Source of the DNA: an uncultured Burkholderiales bacterium
Lineage (GTDB): Bacteria; Pseudomonadota; Gammaproteobacteria; Burkholderiales; Burkholderiaceae_C
Assembly: GCA_937897495.1 (NCBI GenBank)
Contig: CALCBL010000632.1
Location: forward strand, 1 to 9,726
Length of the DNA stretch: 9,726 nt
Direction of reading: 5' to 3'
Of the stretch, positions 7,482 to 9,726 are shown piece after piece (position 1 is the first letter of the stretch; every line of letters starts with the position of its first letter). The translations under genes were made by a program, and so were the position numbers. Under the pieces are notes generated by a model, which saw only the letters and a list, made by a program, of their open reading frames with translations, ran no database searches and had not been told where the DNA came from.

Positions 7482-9493
7482 GCGCATTTCTTCAAGCAGT
7501 CGCAGCCACTTTCACAGAAGATGGCGTCATTGCGCAAGCAACACCCCAATTTAAATCACGTGCCGGTCAAACAGACATGGCCATGGCTGTTGCCGAAACC
7601 ATTTCAAGCGGCGGCGAATTGGTGGTAGAAGCCGGAACAGGTGTGGGTAAAACCTATGCCTATCTTGTGCCTGTGTTGTTAAGCGGTCAGCGCGCTTTGG
7701 TGTCGACTGCTACCAAGGCGCTTCAAGATCAATTGTTCTCACGAGATATTCCCAAACTCATCGATGCTTTGAAATTGCCTGTCCGTGTGGCTTTGCTCAA
7801 GGGGCGCGGTAGTTATTTATGCACTTTGCGTTTATCACAGGCCAGGCAGAGTCATGATGCTTCGTTGCGTATTCACATGCATGCCTTGAGTAAAATTGAA
7901 ACATGGTCGCAATCCACTCGCACCGGCGACCTCTCTGAGTTGTCTGGCTTGGACGACAGATCGCCCGTCATTCCCTTGGTCACATCAACGCGTGACAATT
8001 GCCTTGGTTCTCCGTGTCCCAACTTCAAATCTTGCCATGTCAATTTGGCACGCAAAGAGGCCATGTCTGCCGATGTTGTTGTCATCAACCACCATTTGTT
8101 TTTTGCAGACCTCAATGTTCGCGAAACGGGCATGGCTGAACTGCTGCCTTCGGTGCAAACTGTTGTGTTTGACGAAGCGCATCAGTTGAATGAAATTGGC
8201 ATTCATTTTTTAGGTCGGCATCTGAGTACCAGCCAACTCTTAGAACTCACGCGAGACATCTTGGGTGCAGGTGTACAAATGGCCAGAGGCTTGGTTGATT
8301 GGACCTTGATTTGCAGTGTTTTGGAAAAATCAACCCGTGATTTGCGACTGACTGCCCAACATGCCAAATCGGGTTCACGCCTGCGTTGGATTGACCCCAT
8401 TCCAGATGGCATTGAAACTTCGGAATGGTTGTTGGCCATGGCGCAATTGCAAGTAGCACTTCAAGGTGCTCAAGCAGCGCTAGATACTGTGAGTGAAATG
8501 GCGCCTGACTTTGTGCGCTTGTACGAGCGGGTATCTTTGCAATTGCGTTTGATTCAAGACTTTCAAGAACCCTGCGCGCAAGGGTCGGTGCGTTGGGCTG
8601 AGGTGGGTGCACAAATGCGTTTGGTGGAGTCGCCCCTCGATATTTCCAATGCCGTGCACACACACATGTTGCAAGATTTGACACCTCAAGAGCCAAAGAC
8701 TGGCTCACAAAAAACCTGGATTTTCACATCTGCAACGCTTGGTGAAGATGATCAAATGCGCTGGTTCACTGAGCCTTGTGGTTTGAGCGAGGCGCGCAAG
8801 CTCAGGGTTGCCAGTCCCTTCGACTATGCCAACATGGCCGCCATCTATGTGCCACCGGGCATGCCCAAACCCAACGACATGGCTCATACGCGCACGGTGT
8901 CGACTTGGGTTGAAAAACACGCTCGCAAATTAGGCGGTAGAACCTTGGTCTTGACCACCACATTGAATGCCATGCGCAACATTGGTGAGGCCTTGACTGC
9001 TGCTTTGGGTCAAAGCGGTGAGTTAGAAGTTTTGGTTCAAGGACAAGGCCCCAAGCGCAGACTCATGGAGCGTTTTCGAGAGGGCTCTAGCGAAGGCGGT
9101 CTAGGATGTGTGTTGGTGGCTTCTGCTTCTTTTTGGGAGGGCTTTGATGTTCCCGGAGATGCGCTTCAACTGGTCGTCATCGACAAGTTGCCTTTTCCTC
9201 CGCCAAACGATCCTTTGGTAGAAGCTCGCTCGCAACGATTGGAGTTGTCGGGCAAGAGTTCTTTCTCAGACTACAGCGTGCCAGAAGCAGCAGTGGCCCT
9301 GAAGCAGGGCGCCGGACGCCTGATACGCAGTGAAACCGATCAAGGTGTGTTGGTTGTTTGCGATCCACGCCTCACTGGCATGGCCTACGGACGGCGTTTG
9401 TTGGCCTGTTTGCCGCCGATGCGCAGACTTCAGACTGAAGTTGAATTCGAAGAGGCCTTTGGCAGGCTTACCAAAACTTCCACCACGCAGTAG
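7478..9493 (+). CDS. yoaA: YoaA/DinG-type ATP-dependent DNA helicase (XPD-like, iron-sulfur)
   Basis: This is a superfamily 2 helicase of the XPD-like Fe-S group, expected to unwind DNA 5' to 3' in repair; E. coli YoaA works with the polymerase III chi subunit. The 671 residues lie between E. coli YoaA (about 636) and DinG (about 716). Motifs in order: Walker A EAGTGVGKT (51-59, Lys58), STATKALQDQL (76-86), the four Fe-S cysteines Cys115, Cys175, Cys180 and Cys186 (last three C-X4-C-X5-C), VINHHLFFADL (202-212), DEAH (232-235), TSATL (417-421), SFWEGFDVPG (551-560) and QGAGRLIR (610-617, Arg614 and Arg617). The text around the cysteines (PLVTSTRDNCLGSPC) looks more like YoaA than DinG, so the subfamily is a judgement from memory. 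All catalytic residues appear intact. It starts at a TTG and its last 26 bp overlap bamD. Confidence 0.93.
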   Translation: MSAFLQAVAATFTEDGVIAQATPQFKSRAGQTDMAMAVAETISSGGELVVEAGTGVGKTYAYLVPVLLSGQRALVSTATKALQDQLFSRDIPKLIDALKLPVRVALLKGRGSYLCTLRLSQARQSHDASLRIHMHALSKIETWSQSTRTGDLSELSGLDDRSPVIPLVTSTRDNCLGSPCPNFKSCHVNLARKEAMSADVVVINHHLFFADLNVRETGMAELLPSVQTVVFDEAHQLNEIGIHFLGRHLSTSQLLELTRDILGAGVQMARGLVDWTLICSVLEKSTRDLRLTAQHAKSGSRLRWIDPIPDGIETSEWLLAMAQLQVALQGAQAALDTVSEMAPDFVRLYERVSLQLRLIQDFQEPCAQGSVRWAEVGAQMRLVESPLDISNAVHTHMLQDLTPQEPKTGSQKTWIFTSATLGEDDQMRWFTEPCGLSEARKLRVASPFDYANMAAIYVPPGMPKPNDMAHTRTVSTWVEKHARKLGGRTLVLTTTLNAMRNIGEALTAALGQSGELEVLVQGQGPKRRLMERFREGSSEGGLGCVLVASASFWEGFDVPGDALQLVVIDKLPFPPPNDPLVEARSQRLELSGKSSFSDYSVPEAAVALKQGAGRLIRSETDQGVLVVCDPRLTGMAYGRRLLACLPPMRRLQTEVEFEEAFGRLTKTSTTQ

Positions 9494-9726
9494 GTTTGCT
9501 GTTGGGTGTTGTCAGGGTTTTGGGAAAGTTCGTCTCTAAAACGCGAAGCGCATCTGCCCTTAATTCCTCCATGCCCAATGCACCATAGGACTTGGCCAGA
9601 ATTTCCAGAGCTTCTTTGGCGGCCGGCACCCCTGGGTAGTCAGTGATGGCCAATTGAGCACGATTGACAGCTGCCACATAGGCGCCTTTGCTGTAATAAA
9701 AACGCGCCACGTGAACTTCGTAAGTT
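9468..9726 (-). CDS. bamD: Outer membrane assembly lipoprotein BamD, C-terminal part (partial)
   Basis: BamD is a TPR lipoprotein of the BAM complex that folds outer-membrane proteins. Only its last 85 codons are in the window; the frame is open through the right edge, so the lipobox and first TPRs lie outside. The visible part begins TYEVHVARFYYSKGAYVAAV and contains the final TPR-like helical pairs (YYSKGAYVAAVNRAQLAI and AAKEALEILAKSYGALGMEE), matching the end of the BamD fold as I remember it from E. coli (ERGAWVAVVNRVE). A GTG codon at 9708-9710 is internal, not the start. The protein ends in an aromatic tail, AWWKFW, lacking in E. coli BamD. Its stop (TAA, 9468-9470) lies inside the helicase gene, giving a 26-bp convergent overlap with no terminator between. 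Confidence 0.9.
   Translation of the reverse strand, partial: TYEVHVARFYYSKGAYVAAVNRAQLAITDYPGVPAAKEALEILAKSYGALGMEELRADALRVLETNFPKTLTTPNSKPTAWWKFW

Noticed and set aside
1..9726. A hidden defence island, prophage, CRISPR array or novel multi-gene system
   Set aside because: All large genes are recognisable housekeeping functions with intact motifs and tight spacing. No direct-repeat arrays, integrase, transposase, tRNA-flanked junction or unexplained gap over 300 bp was seen.

Overview
The window reads as a core-chromosome segment of a betaproteobacterium, most likely order Burkholderiales and probably a Comamonadaceae-like freshwater lineage. This rests on remembered protein similarity (OdhA/OdhB/OdhL, ZapE, a YoaA-type helicase and the BamD tail), on the gene order 2-oxoglutarate dehydrogenase cluster followed by zapE, and on TTG-rich leucine usage with moderate GC. 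No database search was run, so the taxonomy is an inference.

Layout. Positions 1-84 look like the last codons of an upstream gene, closed by a strong intrinsic terminator (111-140). Positions 141-301 hold the sucA promoter and leader: an extended -10 element, an almost perfect FNR-type inverted repeat directly against it, and a small hairpin next to the Shine-Dalgarno sequence. Next comes the cluster sucA (302-3172), sucB (3216-4463), lpdA (4480-5907), encoding E1, E2 and E3 of the 2-oxoglutarate dehydrogenase complex of the TCA cycle. It is closed by a GC-rich intrinsic terminator (5933-5958). A second co-directional unit follows: zapE (6008-7105), a small exported protein of unknown function (7113-7481), and a YoaA/DinG-type iron-sulfur helicase (7478-9493). 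These genes are packed with a 7-nt gap and then a 4-nt stop/start overlap. At the right edge the 3' part of bamD lies on the minus strand (9468-9726) and overlaps the helicase tail to tail by 26 bp.

How the genes work together. SucA, SucB and LpdA form one enzyme complex that turns 2-oxoglutarate, CoA and NAD+ into succinyl-CoA, CO2 and NADH. Close spacing and one terminator suggest a single transcript. The FNR-like box overlaps the predicted core promoter, so the simplest reading is repression of this TCA step at low oxygen. The second unit groups a divisome-associated ATPase, a small exported protein and a repair helicase with no obvious shared pathway. The suc genes appear to use almost only CGN arginine codons, while zapE and the helicase use several AGA/AGG codons, which fits a difference in expression level.

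I see no mobile element, CRISPR array, tRNA/rRNA or evident novel multi-gene system. Most of the window is ordinary housekeeping DNA. The points of real interest are the promoter architecture of sucA, the uncharacterised CX8C exported protein, and the two gene overlaps around the helicase.
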